DNA of 64,000 bases from Oscillospiraceae bacterium (GTDB lineage: Bacteria; Bacillota; Clostridia; Oscillospirales; CAG-272). Of this stretch, positions 10,271 to 19,398 are shown piece by piece. The stretch covers positions 1 through 64,000 of the forward strand of contig SVQZ01000001.1 in the NCBI GenBank assembly GCA_015065105.1. The letters run 5' to 3'. Position numbers and translations under genes: made by a program. The notes below the pieces were generated by a model. It was not told the DNA's origin. It did no database searches and saw nothing but the letters and a program-made list of their open reading frames with translations. Position 1 is the stretch's first letter, and every line of letters starts with the position of its first letter.

Positions 10271-10298
10271 TAATAAAATATATATTAGGAAGTTAATT

Positions 10299-10877
10299 AT
10301 GATAGATTCAAAAGAAAAGTTGAAGGAATATCTCAAAAGGGATGCGGCAGCAAGCGGCAGAAGTTCTGTTAAAGCATCTTTTTGCGGTGATGAAATTTGG
10401 AAATTCCAACTTTCTCTCAGAAAACTTGAGTATTTCACCAATAAAAAGGGAATTGCAAAAAAGCTTTCTGTTCTTCACAAGCTTTATTATAATTATAAAT
10501 ACCATAAGTATTCTTTAAAGCTATCCTTTTCTATACCGATCAATGTTATTGATAAAGGATTTTCTATTGCCCATTACGGGACTATAGTTATTTCAAAATA
10601 CGCAAAGATCGGTGAAAACTTCAGAATACACGAAGGTGTTACTATCGGTGCCACTAACGGCAACACCGACGCTGCTGTTATCGGCAATAATGTATTTGTT
10701 GCTTCGGGCGCAAAGATCATTGGTGCAGTTTCTATTGCTGATGACGTAGCGGTAGGTGCTAATGCCGTTGTAACAAAATCTATTGAAAATGCCGGCACAA
10801 CCTGGGGAGGTATCCCGGCAAAGCAGATCAGCGATAAAAATTCCCATGCTAATCTGAATAAAGTGTTATTCGAATAA
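10299..10877 (+). CDS. CysE-like hexapeptide-repeat acetyltransferase of the polysaccharide locus
   Basis: The product has 192 residues. The C-terminal half (about 85-180) has the left-handed beta-helix pattern of serine-acetyltransferase-like proteins: SIAHYGTIVIS, IGENFRIHEGVTIGA, IGNNVFVASGAKIIG, then ADDVAVGANAVVTKSI and GIPAKQI. The N-terminal 80 residues are helical. True CysE makes O-acetylserine. Short CysE relatives inside capsule loci usually acetylate a sugar, and the neighbours here point to that, but the acceptor cannot be read from sequence. The ATG at 10299 follows an AGGA-like ribosome site and starts the operon. Confidence 0.8.
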   Translation: MIDSKEKLKEYLKRDAAASGRSSVKASFCGDEIWKFQLSLRKLEYFTNKKGIAKKLSVLHKLYYNYKYHKYSLKLSFSIPINVIDKGFSIAHYGTIVISKYAKIGENFRIHEGVTIGATNGNTDAAVIGNNVFVASGAKIIGAVSIADDVAVGANAVVTKSIENAGTTWGGIPAKQISDKNSHANLNKVLFE

Positions 10878-10890
10878 AAGAGGTATTTTA

Positions 10891-11985
10891 ATGAAGGTTG
10901 GAATTTTAACTTTTCCATCATCCATAAGCTACGGTGCTGTTCTTCAGATGTATGCACTATATCATGCTGTTGGTGAATTGGGTCATAGTGCTGAAGTTAT
11001 TAATTATCATAATTCGTATATGAAGGCATATAAGCATATAACGCATGGAAAAAAGCCTTCATTTAAAACACGTATGAATAACGTTACGAGAAAACTTATG
11101 CACAGAAGATTGTATAAAGAATTCTTAAGATTTGAAAGATCAATGATGAGTAAGTATCCCGAAAGGGCAACCTCTTCACATTCTGATCTTATCACGTTAT
11201 CTTCAAGATATGATGCCGTTATCTGCGGAAGTGACCAGGTATGGAACCCTGACATTACAGATTCGGATATGAGCTATTTCCTTGATTTTTGCGGTGCAGA
11301 AACAAAGAAGATATCTTATGCTCCCAGCTTTGGTGTTACAGAATTTTCTGATAATTTTACTGAAAAAATCAAAAAAGAATTATCATCCTTCCGGGCTGTA
11401 TCGGTTCGTGAGGAGCAGGGAAGAGAGTATTTGAAAAAGGTCATTACCGATGACGTGGCACTTGTTTGCGATCCTACCTTCCTTGTCTCCCCTGATTATT
11501 GGCATTCTATCGAAAAGAAGCATCCCCTGGGAAGCGGAGATTATATTGTCTATTATATCATCAAATCCTCTCGTACCCTTATGAAGCACGCAATTGATCT
11601 TTCGAATAAAACGGGGTATAAGCTCGTTATTGTCGGCGGAAATTCTTTACAGAAGAAAAAGAACACGAACCCGATGATTGATTATGCGGTTGATATATCG
11701 CCCGAGGAATGGTTATATCTTATCCATAATGCTAAATATGTGGTTACAAATTCTTTCCACGGAACGGCATTTTCGATCAATTACAGAAAGAATTTTTATC
11801 TTGAGTGCTCTTCATATACAAATTCACGCCTTGAGCATATAACAAAGACATTAGGTTTAAGCGATCGAATTTTGTCACCTGACACTGTCTTTGAGCCTTC
11901 GGATGTTGATTTTTCTATTACAGACAGGGTGCTGCCCGGGCTTGTTGAAAGCTCGCTGTCGTATCTTAAAAACGCTTTATCTTAA
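10891..11985 (+). CDS. polysaccharide pyruvyl transferase family protein
   Basis: The product has 364 residues. The N-terminus KVGILTFPSSISYGAVLQM is typical of the family. CGSDQVWNP (near residue 110) and a late TNSFHGTAFS motif (near 286) are its other diagnostic parts. The family transfers pyruvate from phosphoenolpyruvate to a sugar as a ketal, giving the polymer negative charge. It lies 13 bases after the acetyltransferase with a GAGGT ribosome site. The exact sugar acceptor is unknown. Confidence 0.88.
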   Translation: MKVGILTFPSSISYGAVLQMYALYHAVGELGHSAEVINYHNSYMKAYKHITHGKKPSFKTRMNNVTRKLMHRRLYKEFLRFERSMMSKYPERATSSHSDLITLSSRYDAVICGSDQVWNPDITDSDMSYFLDFCGAETKKISYAPSFGVTEFSDNFTEKIKKELSSFRAVSVREEQGREYLKKVITDDVALVCDPTFLVSPDYWHSIEKKHPLGSGDYIVYYIIKSSRTLMKHAIDLSNKTGYKLVIVGGNSLQKKKNTNPMIDYAVDISPEEWLYLIHNAKYVVTNSFHGTAFSINYRKNFYLECSSYTNSRLEHITKTLGLSDRILSPDTVFEPSDVDFSITDRVLPGLVESSLSYLKNALS

Positions 11986-11996
11986 AGGAATGTAAA

Positions 11997-13508
11997 ATGA
12001 AGGATCAAAGAATCAAAAGAGCTAATATTAACGCGGCATCAACGCTTATACACCAGCTTGTATCAACCCTCTGCGGACTTGTTATACCCTGGATAATGAT
12101 AGACAGCTTTGGTTCTGTCGCTTACGGTGTTACTGTTTCCGTTGCACAGTTTCTCTCTTATATAACTCTTTTTGAGGGCGGTATAGGACGTGTTGCGAGA
12201 GGTGCGTTATATAAGCCTTTGGCACAGAGAAACGAGCTTGAGATAAGCAAGGTGTATCTTGCGGTAAAGCGTTTCTTCAGAATTATGGGTGTTGCCTTTA
12301 TCGGTTATACCTTGATTCTTGCGGTGCTTTACAAATATATTGCTGACGTTAAGGAATTTTCATTTTGGTATATTTTTGCACTTGTTGTATTTATCAGTAT
12401 CGGCAGGTTTGCAGAATATATGGGCGGTATTACAAACATAACCCTGTTCAATGCAGATCAGAAGCAATATATCGTTTACGGTGCTATTGTAGTATCAAAT
12501 ATACTTAACGCGGCTACCGTTGTTATTCTTATAAAGCTTGGCTGTGATATACTGTGGGTTAAATTGGGAAGCAGTCTTGTGTTTGTATTAAAGCCTGTTT
12601 TTTACTCGCTGTATCTGAAAAAGAATTATAATATAATCAAATCAAAGGAAAAAACAAAGCTGCCTAACCGTTGGACGGGTCTGGGTCAGCATATGGCTTA
12701 TTTTATACAGAATAATACCGATATAATGGTATTGACGATTCTTGCAGGCGATATCAGCTATGTTGCGGTTTATTCTGTATATTTCCTTGTAATATCAAGT
12801 ATCAGAAATATTACATCTTCATTTACGGGAGGTATGGAAGCTCTCTTTGGTGATATGTATGCAAAGGATGAGCATGACGCGCTCTATTCCGCATACCGAC
12901 GCTTTAAAATGATACTTACTCTTATCACAGTAACCTTATTCGGTGTAACAGCATTTCTTATTCTGCCTTTCGTTAAGCTTTATACTGCAGGTGTGGATGA
13001 CGCAAATTATTATCAGCCTGTATTTGCCATATTACTTATTTTGGCGGAAGCTATAAACTGTATAGGACTTCCTTGCTTTAATCTTCCTATAGCCGCAAAC
13101 AAGCTTAAGGAAAGCCGAATGGGTGCATACGGCGAGGCATTTATCAATATCACGCTCTCCTGCATTCTTGTGGTGATTCTTGACAATCCGCTTTTAGGAG
13201 TTGCTGTGGGAACTCTTATTGCGTCGGTATTCAAGAACTTCTTCTATCTTATATTTACTGCAAAAAATATCTTAAAGGGCAAGTTTATATCTATGCTTAC
13301 GGGCTTTTTACTTACCCTTACCGTATTGTTTGCAGTATGTATTCTTTCGATATGGGCGGTTGGATACATTACTATAAATAATTATTTTGTATGGGCGCTC
13401 TACGGTGCCGCGGGCATTGCTGTCTGCGGAGCTTTGGCATTTATACTTTCAGCATCTCTTTATCCCGATAAAATCAAATCGGTTGGTAAAATTTTAAAAA
13501 GACGTTAA
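11997..13508 (+). CDS. polysaccharide flippase (Wzx/MATE-like)
   Basis: The product has 503 residues with about 12-14 hydrophobic segments, matching the polysaccharide-export flippase superfamily in size and topology. The N-terminus (INAASTLIHQLVSTLCGLVI) is the usual amphipathic start plus first helix. It should move lipid-linked repeat units across the membrane for the Wzy-type polymerase encoded at 17290. It follows the pyruvyltransferase by 11 bases, with GGAATG as a weak ribosome site. Confidence 0.85.
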   Translation: MKDQRIKRANINAASTLIHQLVSTLCGLVIPWIMIDSFGSVAYGVTVSVAQFLSYITLFEGGIGRVARGALYKPLAQRNELEISKVYLAVKRFFRIMGVAFIGYTLILAVLYKYIADVKEFSFWYIFALVVFISIGRFAEYMGGITNITLFNADQKQYIVYGAIVVSNILNAATVVILIKLGCDILWVKLGSSLVFVLKPVFYSLYLKKNYNIIKSKEKTKLPNRWTGLGQHMAYFIQNNTDIMVLTILAGDISYVAVYSVYFLVISSIRNITSSFTGGMEALFGDMYAKDEHDALYSAYRRFKMILTLITVTLFGVTAFLILPFVKLYTAGVDDANYYQPVFAILLILAEAINCIGLPCFNLPIAANKLKESRMGAYGEAFINITLSCILVVILDNPLLGVAVGTLIASVFKNFFYLIFTAKNILKGKFISMLTGFLLTLTVLFAVCILSIWAVGYITINNYFVWALYGAAGIAVCGALAFILSASLYPDKIKSVGKILKRR

Positions 13509-13519
13509 CGGAGATTTTT

Positions 13520-14695
13520 ATGAAAAAGCGTATTTTGATCGTAAATAATAATATGCATATCGGCGGAGTTCAAAAGGCTCTCGCAAATCTGCTCTCCTTT
13601 ATTCATGATAAATACGACGTAACTCTTTTGCTGTTTTACCCTCACGGTGAGTATATGAAGGATATTCCCGCCAACGTTAAGGTGCTTTCGGTCAACTCTG
13701 ATTATAAGTATCTCGGAATGACCAAATATGACGTAAAAGGACGCCCCTTTCGTTATTTAAAACGTTGCTTCTATGCTGCGCTGACAAAGACCTTCGGAAG
13801 AAATACCGTTGTAACGCTTATGTCGCTGTTTCAAAAAAAGATCAAGGGATATGATGTTGCGATCTCTTATCTTCAGAACAGTGCAGACAAAATGTTTTAC
13901 GGCGGATGCAATGATTTTGTAATAAAGCATACGGATGCGCCCGTAAAGGCAGGTGTGCTTCATTGCGATTACCGAAAATGCGGCGCCGACACAGAATTGA
14001 ATGCAAAGCTGTATTCAAAATTCGATATTATCGCCGCTTGCTCGGAGGGGTGCCGTGATTCCTTTGTTTCCTGCGTTCCTGAATTATCCGCTAAAACAAA
14101 GGTGCAATTGAACTTTCATGATTTTTCAGAAATAGAAAAGCTTGCAAGCTGCGAGATCGATGCTTTTTCTGACGATAAGATCAATATTCTTATGGTTGCA
14201 CGTCTTGGTAAGGAGAAAGGGGTATTGAGAGCTGTTAAGGCTGTTAATGCTCTCGGTGCTTTTAAGGATCGTATCAACCTTTATATTATCGGTGACGGTA
14301 TTGAACGTGAAAAGATCGAACTATATATCGAAAAGGAAGCAATGTCGGATATTGTATTTTTGTTGGGAGAGAAGGCTAATCCTTATCCTTATATGAAGCA
14401 ATGCGATCTTTTTCTTATATCATCATTGAGCGAAGCGGCTCCGATGGTTATCGGCGAAGCGGCATTTCTCGGTGCACCGATACTTTCAACAAGGACATCC
14501 TCTGCAATTGAGATGATAGAGAGAACGGGGTACGGTTGGGTTTGTGAAAACGATGAAGGATCTTTAACGTCGGAATTAATTAAGCTGTTGTCATCCAACC
14601 GTATCGAAGCTAAAAGAAAAGAGCTTTCAGCTTATGATTTCAATAATATTGCTGCTGAATCTCAATTTGATTCATTGGTTCAAAATGCTGATTGA
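13520..14695 (+). CDS. glycosyltransferase family 4-like
   Basis: The product has 391 residues with a GT-B fold pattern. The N-terminal domain has VNNNMHIGGVQKALANLL, the donor-side glycine loop of GT4/GT1 enzymes. The C-terminal domain has ILMVARLGKEKG, LYIIGDGIEREKIE and the E-x7-E signature in SLSEAAPMVIGEA (near 315). It is the only recognisable sugar transferase in the locus. Donor and acceptor are unknown. It begins 11 bases after the flippase with a CGGAGA ribosome site. Confidence 0.88.
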   Translation: MKKRILIVNNNMHIGGVQKALANLLSFIHDKYDVTLLLFYPHGEYMKDIPANVKVLSVNSDYKYLGMTKYDVKGRPFRYLKRCFYAALTKTFGRNTVVTLMSLFQKKIKGYDVAISYLQNSADKMFYGGCNDFVIKHTDAPVKAGVLHCDYRKCGADTELNAKLYSKFDIIAACSEGCRDSFVSCVPELSAKTKVQLNFHDFSEIEKLASCEIDAFSDDKINILMVARLGKEKGVLRAVKAVNALGAFKDRINLYIIGDGIEREKIELYIEKEAMSDIVFLLGEKANPYPYMKQCDLFLISSLSEAAPMVIGEAAFLGAPILSTRTSSAIEMIERTGYGWVCENDEGSLTSELIKLLSSNRIEAKRKELSAYDFNNIAAESQFDSLVQNAD

Positions 14696-14715
14696 TTATA
14701 TTTTTGGGTGTTGAA

Positions 14716-15720
14716 ATGAAAAAAAGATTATTATGGTCTTTAAAGGCTGTTCTTGCTTTACTTATATCGTTTATATTATTAACCGTATTTTGTCATTTTT
14801 ATTATAATTTACCCGTACATCATACTTCAAAAACCGGTTCTACCGACCGTATCTGGGATTCTAACGGTATCAGTATAAGAGGTAACGAAGGCTTTGCGCT
14901 TTCAAAGCTTGACGAAAACGGTTTTGTTAATTCTTATACCGCCGAAAATAAGGATATCGACGTTCTGGTTATGGGCTCTTCTCATACAGAAGGCTTTAAC
15001 GTTGATACTGACGAGAATTATACATATGTACTTAATAAGATGCTCGATGAAAGCGGTGCCGGTATCTTTGCGTACAATATCGGAATGTCAGGCCATCCTA
15101 TGGTCAGATGTTTTCGGAATCTCGAGGCTGCGGTTGATGAATTCAAGCCTGCAAAATACGTAACAATAGAAACATCGAACCTTGATACATCATTGACCGA
15201 GCTTATTGATCTGAGCGAAGGGGATTACGAACGTCTGGTTTCGGTCGATAAGGGTCTGATCTCTTTACTGCAAAAGAACGATTACTTGCGTTTGATGTAT
15301 TCTCAGCTCGAAAATGCGTTGAAGCAGGGAGATAACACGTCTGAAAGCCTTCCTTTAGAGGAAGATATCGATGCGTACCGCGTTTATCTTGAAGAAATGC
15401 TTGAAAACGGAGCCGAAATATGTGCAAAAGCAGGTGTAGAGCTTATTATTATCTATAAGCCCGATCTTGTTATCGATTATAACGGTAAGGTCGAAAAGGA
15501 GATCTTGAACGAAAAAGACGTGATATTCCTTGAGCTTGCCGATAAATACGGAATTAAAGTTCTTGATATGTATTCTCCTTTTGCGGAATACTATAATGAA
15601 ACTGCCCGTCTTCCCAACGGCTTTTCAAATACCAAGGTTGGAACAGGACATTTAAATGTTTACGGTCATAGGGTAATAGCAAAAGAACTGTTTGATTCTA
15701 TTACGGAGGTGGAAGGATGA
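14716..15720 (+). CDS. membrane-anchored SGNH-type esterase/acyltransferase (AlgJ/AlgX/DltD-like)
   Basis: The product has 334 residues. I chose the ATG at 14716 (MKKRLLW, then one membrane segment at about 8-30) over an in-frame TTG at 14692 because GGGTG lies just upstream. The catalytic Ser block is VMGSSHTEGFN (near 93-103) and the Asp/His block is GTGHLNVYGHR near residue 313. Such proteins transfer acyl groups to extracellular polymers, often with an MBOAT partner, and the next gene is an MBOAT protein overlapping by 4 bases (ATGA). The pair is most simply a polysaccharide O-acylation module. Confidence 0.75.
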   Translation: MKKRLLWSLKAVLALLISFILLTVFCHFYYNLPVHHTSKTGSTDRIWDSNGISIRGNEGFALSKLDENGFVNSYTAENKDIDVLVMGSSHTEGFNVDTDENYTYVLNKMLDESGAGIFAYNIGMSGHPMVRCFRNLEAAVDEFKPAKYVTIETSNLDTSLTELIDLSEGDYERLVSVDKGLISLLQKNDYLRLMYSQLENALKQGDNTSESLPLEEDIDAYRVYLEEMLENGAEICAKAGVELIIIYKPDLVIDYNGKVEKEILNEKDVIFLELADKYGIKVLDMYSPFAEYYNETARLPNGFSNTKVGTGHLNVYGHRVIAKELFDSITEVEG

Positions 15721-17153
15721 CTTTTTCGAGCATAACCTTCGTTATATTCTTTATAATTGTATATTCCCTTATATTCATTGTTGATCTTAAGCTATTTGAC
15801 AATATAGAGGATAATATCCGTAAAAAGACGAAGCATATCATACTTCTTCTGGCGAGTTACGTGTTTTACGGCTGGTGGGATTACAGATTCTGTTTTCTCA
15901 TGCTTTTACTTACCGTAATTGCCTGGTACTGCTCGTGCCGTATCTATAAAGGAATAAAGAAAAAACTGCATTTGATCCTTGGTGTTGCGGCGCCCTTGAT
16001 AGTTCTCGGCTTTTTTAAATACTATAATTTTTTTGTTGATTCATTTGCTGACGCTTTTGGTATAAATTCAACGCTGACACTCAATATAATACTTCCTGTA
16101 GGTATTTCCTTTTTTACATTCCAGTCTATGAGTTATACTATTGACGTATATAGAAGTAAGATAAAGAGCTATGATATTTTATCTGTTGCTTTATACGTTG
16201 CGTTTTTCCCTCAGCTCGTTGCCGGGCCCATTGTCAAGGCGAATGAATTCATACCTCAGTTAAACGAAAACAGAAAATTAAAAATATCTGATCTTTCCTG
16301 CGGTATTCAGATATTTTCAATAGGTCTTTTTAAAAAACTTGTTATTGCTGATAATCTTTCTGTTTTTGTTGATGATGTGTTTTCTAAGCCCAATGCATTT
16401 TCCGGCGCTTCGGTAATTGCCGCCGTAATCGCTTATTCAATTCAGATATATTGTGATTTTTCGGGATATTCGGATATGGCTATAGGTACCGCAAAATGCT
16501 TTGGTTATGAATTTAACCGTAACTTTGATATGCCTTATATTTCTAAAAATCTTACAGAGTTTTGGAAGCGTTGGCATATAAGCCTATCTACTTGGCTTCA
16601 GGAATATCTCTATATTCCGTTGGGAGGTAACAGAAAAGGGAAGACCCGTACCTATATCAACCTGCTTCTGACTATGGTTATCGGCGGTTTATGGCACGGC
16701 GCAAATTACACCTTTATATTTTGGGGACTGTTACACGGACTCGGTCTTTGTGTACATAAAATATGGAGAAGCATTACAAAACAAAAGAAATTCGGTATGA
16801 TAGGAGACGCATTGTCGATATTTATAACATATGCTTTTGTATGTATATGTTGGGTATTCTTTAGAGCTGAAAGCTTTGATATTGCGCTTGATATCTTAAA
16901 AAAGATGTTTGTTCCGAGTGACGGTATAGTTCAGATCTTTTCCTGGCTTGTATTCTCTTTGTTTGTTCTTATTGTATCGCATATAGTTGGTGTAATACGT
17001 TCGAAAAAGAAAAAATATGACAGAATACACGGTTTTTATCCGATTCTTGACCTTAGCAGGCTTTCGTCACTTATTATATTTTTTACCTTTATCGGATTAA
17101 CTCTTGCTCTGGCATATACTAATGCGAATCCCTTTATCTATTTTCAATTTTAA
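15717..17153 (+). CDS. MBOAT O-acyltransferase (AlgI-like)
   Basis: The product has 478 residues and about ten membrane segments. Diagnostic strings are FFPQLVAGPIVK, QIYCDFSGYSDMAIG, NLTEFWKRWHISLS and WLQEYLYIPLGGNRKG, with the catalytic His in GGLWHGANYTF (near 322). Members carry acyl groups across the membrane for modification of alginate, teichoic acids or capsules. The overlap with the SGNH gene indicates translational coupling. It closes the first polysaccharide operon; its stop codon lies within the terminator stem. Confidence 0.92.
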   Translation: MTFSSITFVIFFIIVYSLIFIVDLKLFDNIEDNIRKKTKHIILLLASYVFYGWWDYRFCFLMLLLTVIAWYCSCRIYKGIKKKLHLILGVAAPLIVLGFFKYYNFFVDSFADAFGINSTLTLNIILPVGISFFTFQSMSYTIDVYRSKIKSYDILSVALYVAFFPQLVAGPIVKANEFIPQLNENRKLKISDLSCGIQIFSIGLFKKLVIADNLSVFVDDVFSKPNAFSGASVIAAVIAYSIQIYCDFSGYSDMAIGTAKCFGYEFNRNFDMPYISKNLTEFWKRWHISLSTWLQEYLYIPLGGNRKGKTRTYINLLLTMVIGGLWHGANYTFIFWGLLHGLGLCVHKIWRSITKQKKFGMIGDALSIFITYAFVCICWVFFRAESFDIALDILKKMFVPSDGIVQIFSWLVFSLFVLIVSHIVGVIRSKKKKYDRIHGFYPILDLSRLSSLIIFFTFIGLTLALAYTNANPFIYFQF

Positions 17154-17187
17154 TTAAAAGCCGTATTCATGTACGGCTTTTAATTGT
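17152..17187 (+). terminator. terminator between the two polysaccharide operons
   Basis: A 14-bp perfect stem (17152-17165 with 17172-17185) encloses a 6-base loop. Its first two bases lie in the MBOAT stop codon. A-rich and T-rich arms make it able to act both ways. Confidence 0.8.
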
Positions 17188-17201
17188 TAATGGAATTTCT
17201 A

Positions 17202-17230
17202 TTGATTATTATAATTTTTTATGATATAAT
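17202..17230 (+). promoter_or_regulatory. sigma-A promoter of the second polysaccharide operon
   Basis: TTGATT at 17202-17207 and TATAAT at 17225-17230 have 17-base spacing. They lie between the terminator and the polymerase gene, so polymerisation and control genes can be expressed separately from the modification genes. Confidence 0.6.
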
Positions 17231-17289
17231 TGTATAAAGATATATAATTTTGTGTTATTTAACAAATTTACAGTATATATTAAGGGATT

Positions 17290-18660
17290 ATGGATTTTTA
17301 CAAACCTCAAGAAAAGATTAACTATAAATTGTGCTTACTGCTATGTCTTATCATATCAGTAATGCTTTGTGCTGCACAGGTTATAGGCAATACTCTTTTG
17401 GTTTTATTGGTTCTCATAATCTTTATCCTTTTTATCATTGTATATACCTTTAAAAAGCTTACTGTTCCTATTCTGCTCTTTTTTCTGCCCTGGTCGCCGC
17501 TTTTAAAATTCTCACCGGGTCAGATCTCGGTATATACTATTGCATTTTTTGCTGTTTGTCTTGTAGCATTCGCTAATAATTATAAAAGAATGCAATTGAA
17601 CTATTCGATCTTTACGGTTCTTCTTTTGGTGATCACGGGATTTTCAAAGCTGATAAGCGGCTATTATCTCGATAAAGGATATATTTTATTCTTTATATTT
17701 CTGATACTCTTTCCCGTTATGACTCTTGAATGTATAGACGGATACGATTATTATATAATTACTATATTCTTTGTATTTGGAATAGTTTCATCCTCGCTGT
17801 TAGCAAAGCAAATATACGTTTTTCCCACAATTGCGAGATTTATCGACGTGTTCAGCTGGAAGGAGATGGGTATAACCCGTTATTCGGGCTTCTACGGGGA
17901 TTCAAACTTCTATTCTGCCCACGTTGCTCCCGCCTTGACCGCAGTGCTTCTTCTTACGGTCAGGACACGTAAGCGAAAAAGAATATTGGTTCTGATCGCA
18001 AGTGCGGTATTGCTTTTATATTGCGGTTTTATCGCGGCATCAAAATCTTTTATCATTATAATTGTACTTGTCATTTGCCTGTGGTTGATAGTCTTCCTGT
18101 TTACCAAGAATAAGATCTCAACAAAGCTTATGCTTGTGCTTTCTGTCTTCTTGGTAGGATTATTCGTATTTACTTCATCCTTGTTCTCTGATTCTCTTGA
18201 GGTAATAATGATAAGATTCGGTCAGGGTTTGGATGCTGATACCCTGACTACGGGCAGAAATTCTCTTTGGAAATCCTATTTAAATTTATTCTTAGATGAT
18301 CCTAAGGTACTGTTTATCGGACGCGGTTATACCGATATAAATCTCTACGGACGAGCATCGCACAATACTGCTATTCAGATGATATATCAATTCGGAATAA
18401 TCGGCAGTGTACTTTTGATACTCTGGATCTCTACAATAGTAAAATATATTCTGCGTTCGGTGAAAATGTCGGTTAAGCATATTCCCTTTATTACAGTTTT
18501 AGTTATCGGAACATTCGCTCTTTGGATGGGCTTGGACGTAATGTTTCTTGATGAATTTTTCTTAATAATATTCTTTTTCCTGTTTGGGATCAGATGGATC
18601 GCAAGTTCCGATTTTAAAGTCAAAAATAAAGTTTCAAATGAAGAACCGATGGATGGGTAA
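17290..18660 (+). CDS. O-antigen ligase/Wzy-like polysaccharide polymerase
   Basis: The product has 456 residues and about 11-12 hydrophobic helices. A large extracytoplasmic loop carries TTGRNSLWKSYLN and FIGRGYTDINLYGRASHNT, the pattern of O-antigen ligase/polymerase proteins. It would link repeat units flipped by the Wzx-like protein. Overall sequence is poorly conserved in this family, so the call rests on topology, the loop motif and context. Confidence 0.8.
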   Translation: MDFYKPQEKINYKLCLLLCLIISVMLCAAQVIGNTLLVLLVLIIFILFIIVYTFKKLTVPILLFFLPWSPLLKFSPGQISVYTIAFFAVCLVAFANNYKRMQLNYSIFTVLLLVITGFSKLISGYYLDKGYILFFIFLILFPVMTLECIDGYDYYIITIFFVFGIVSSSLLAKQIYVFPTIARFIDVFSWKEMGITRYSGFYGDSNFYSAHVAPALTAVLLLTVRTRKRKRILVLIASAVLLLYCGFIAASKSFIIIIVLVICLWLIVFLFTKNKISTKLMLVLSVFLVGLFVFTSSLFSDSLEVIMIRFGQGLDADTLTTGRNSLWKSYLNLFLDDPKVLFIGRGYTDINLYGRASHNTAIQMIYQFGIIGSVLLILWISTIVKYILRSVKMSVKHIPFITVLVIGTFALWMGLDVMFLDEFFLIIFFFLFGIRWIASSDFKVKNKVSNEEPMDG

Positions 18661-18664
18661 GTAT

Positions 18665-19396
18665 ATGAAATTCGTTGATATTCACTGTCATGCGCTCTAC
18701 GGTACGGATGACGGTCCGAGAACCGATAAGGAAATGTATGAGCTTATCGATGCATTATACAAGGACAACGTCCGATATCTTTGCGTAACACCGCATTTTC
18801 ATCCCGGATATTTCGGTGAAAACTCAAAAAAAGCTATTGACGCTTACAGATCGCTGACAGAATACGTCAGATCAAAATATTCGGATATGAAGGTCTATCT
18901 CGGCAACGAGCTTCGGTATAATCAGGGCTGTGTTAAATGGATAAAGGATCATAGATGCAGACCTGTCAACGAAAGCTCGTTCATACTTGTAGATTTTCAT
19001 GACAACCAGCCTCTCTCTGAGATAATAAACGGCACGAACAGCATACTCAATGCCGGTTATATACCTATTCTTGCACACGTTGAACGCTATAACAGATTAA
19101 GAGCCGATGCGCGTCTGATAAGAGAATTGAAGGAAAACGGTGTTATTATCCAGGTAGATGCTCAAAGCGTTGTCGGAGAGTTCGGCTTCTTTGCAAAACT
19201 GAGAGCAAAAAAGCTTCTTTCTCTGCATCTTGTTGATATTATAGCAACAGATTCCCACGATACAAATAACAGGGCTCCGAAAATGACCGAATGCTATAAA
19301 GTCATTATGGAAAAACAAGGAAAACAATATGCACAGAGGATAATGCACGACATTCCTTTGGCGATTCTTAATAATAATTACACGGGAAGGAACTGA
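18665..19396 (+). CDS. cpsB: CpsB/YwqE-type protein-tyrosine phosphatase (PHP family)
   Basis: The product has 243 residues from ATG 18665 (MKFVDIHCHALYG). That start places the first metal motif at the very N-terminus, as in the family; longer in-frame starts would overlap the polymerase gene. Metal-binding motifs are DIHCHALYGTDDG, VTPHFHPGYF, AHVERY and ATDSHDTNNRAPKM. CpsB removes phosphate from the Tyr-rich tail of the CpsD kinase, and cpsC and cpsD follow directly. It starts 4 bases after the polymerase stop. Confidence 0.92.
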   Translation: MKFVDIHCHALYGTDDGPRTDKEMYELIDALYKDNVRYLCVTPHFHPGYFGENSKKAIDAYRSLTEYVRSKYSDMKVYLGNELRYNQGCVKWIKDHRCRPVNESSFILVDFHDNQPLSEIINGTNSILNAGYIPILAHVERYNRLRADARLIRELKENGVIIQVDAQSVVGEFGFFAKLRAKKLLSLHLVDIIATDSHDTNNRAPKMTECYKVIMEKQGKQYAQRIMHDIPLAILNNNYTGRN

Positions 19397-19398
19397 TT

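Noticed and set aside
18584..18664. Longer CpsB start overlapping the polymerase gene
   Set aside because: The added residues are not family-like and the ATG at 18665 puts DIHCH at the expected N-terminal place.
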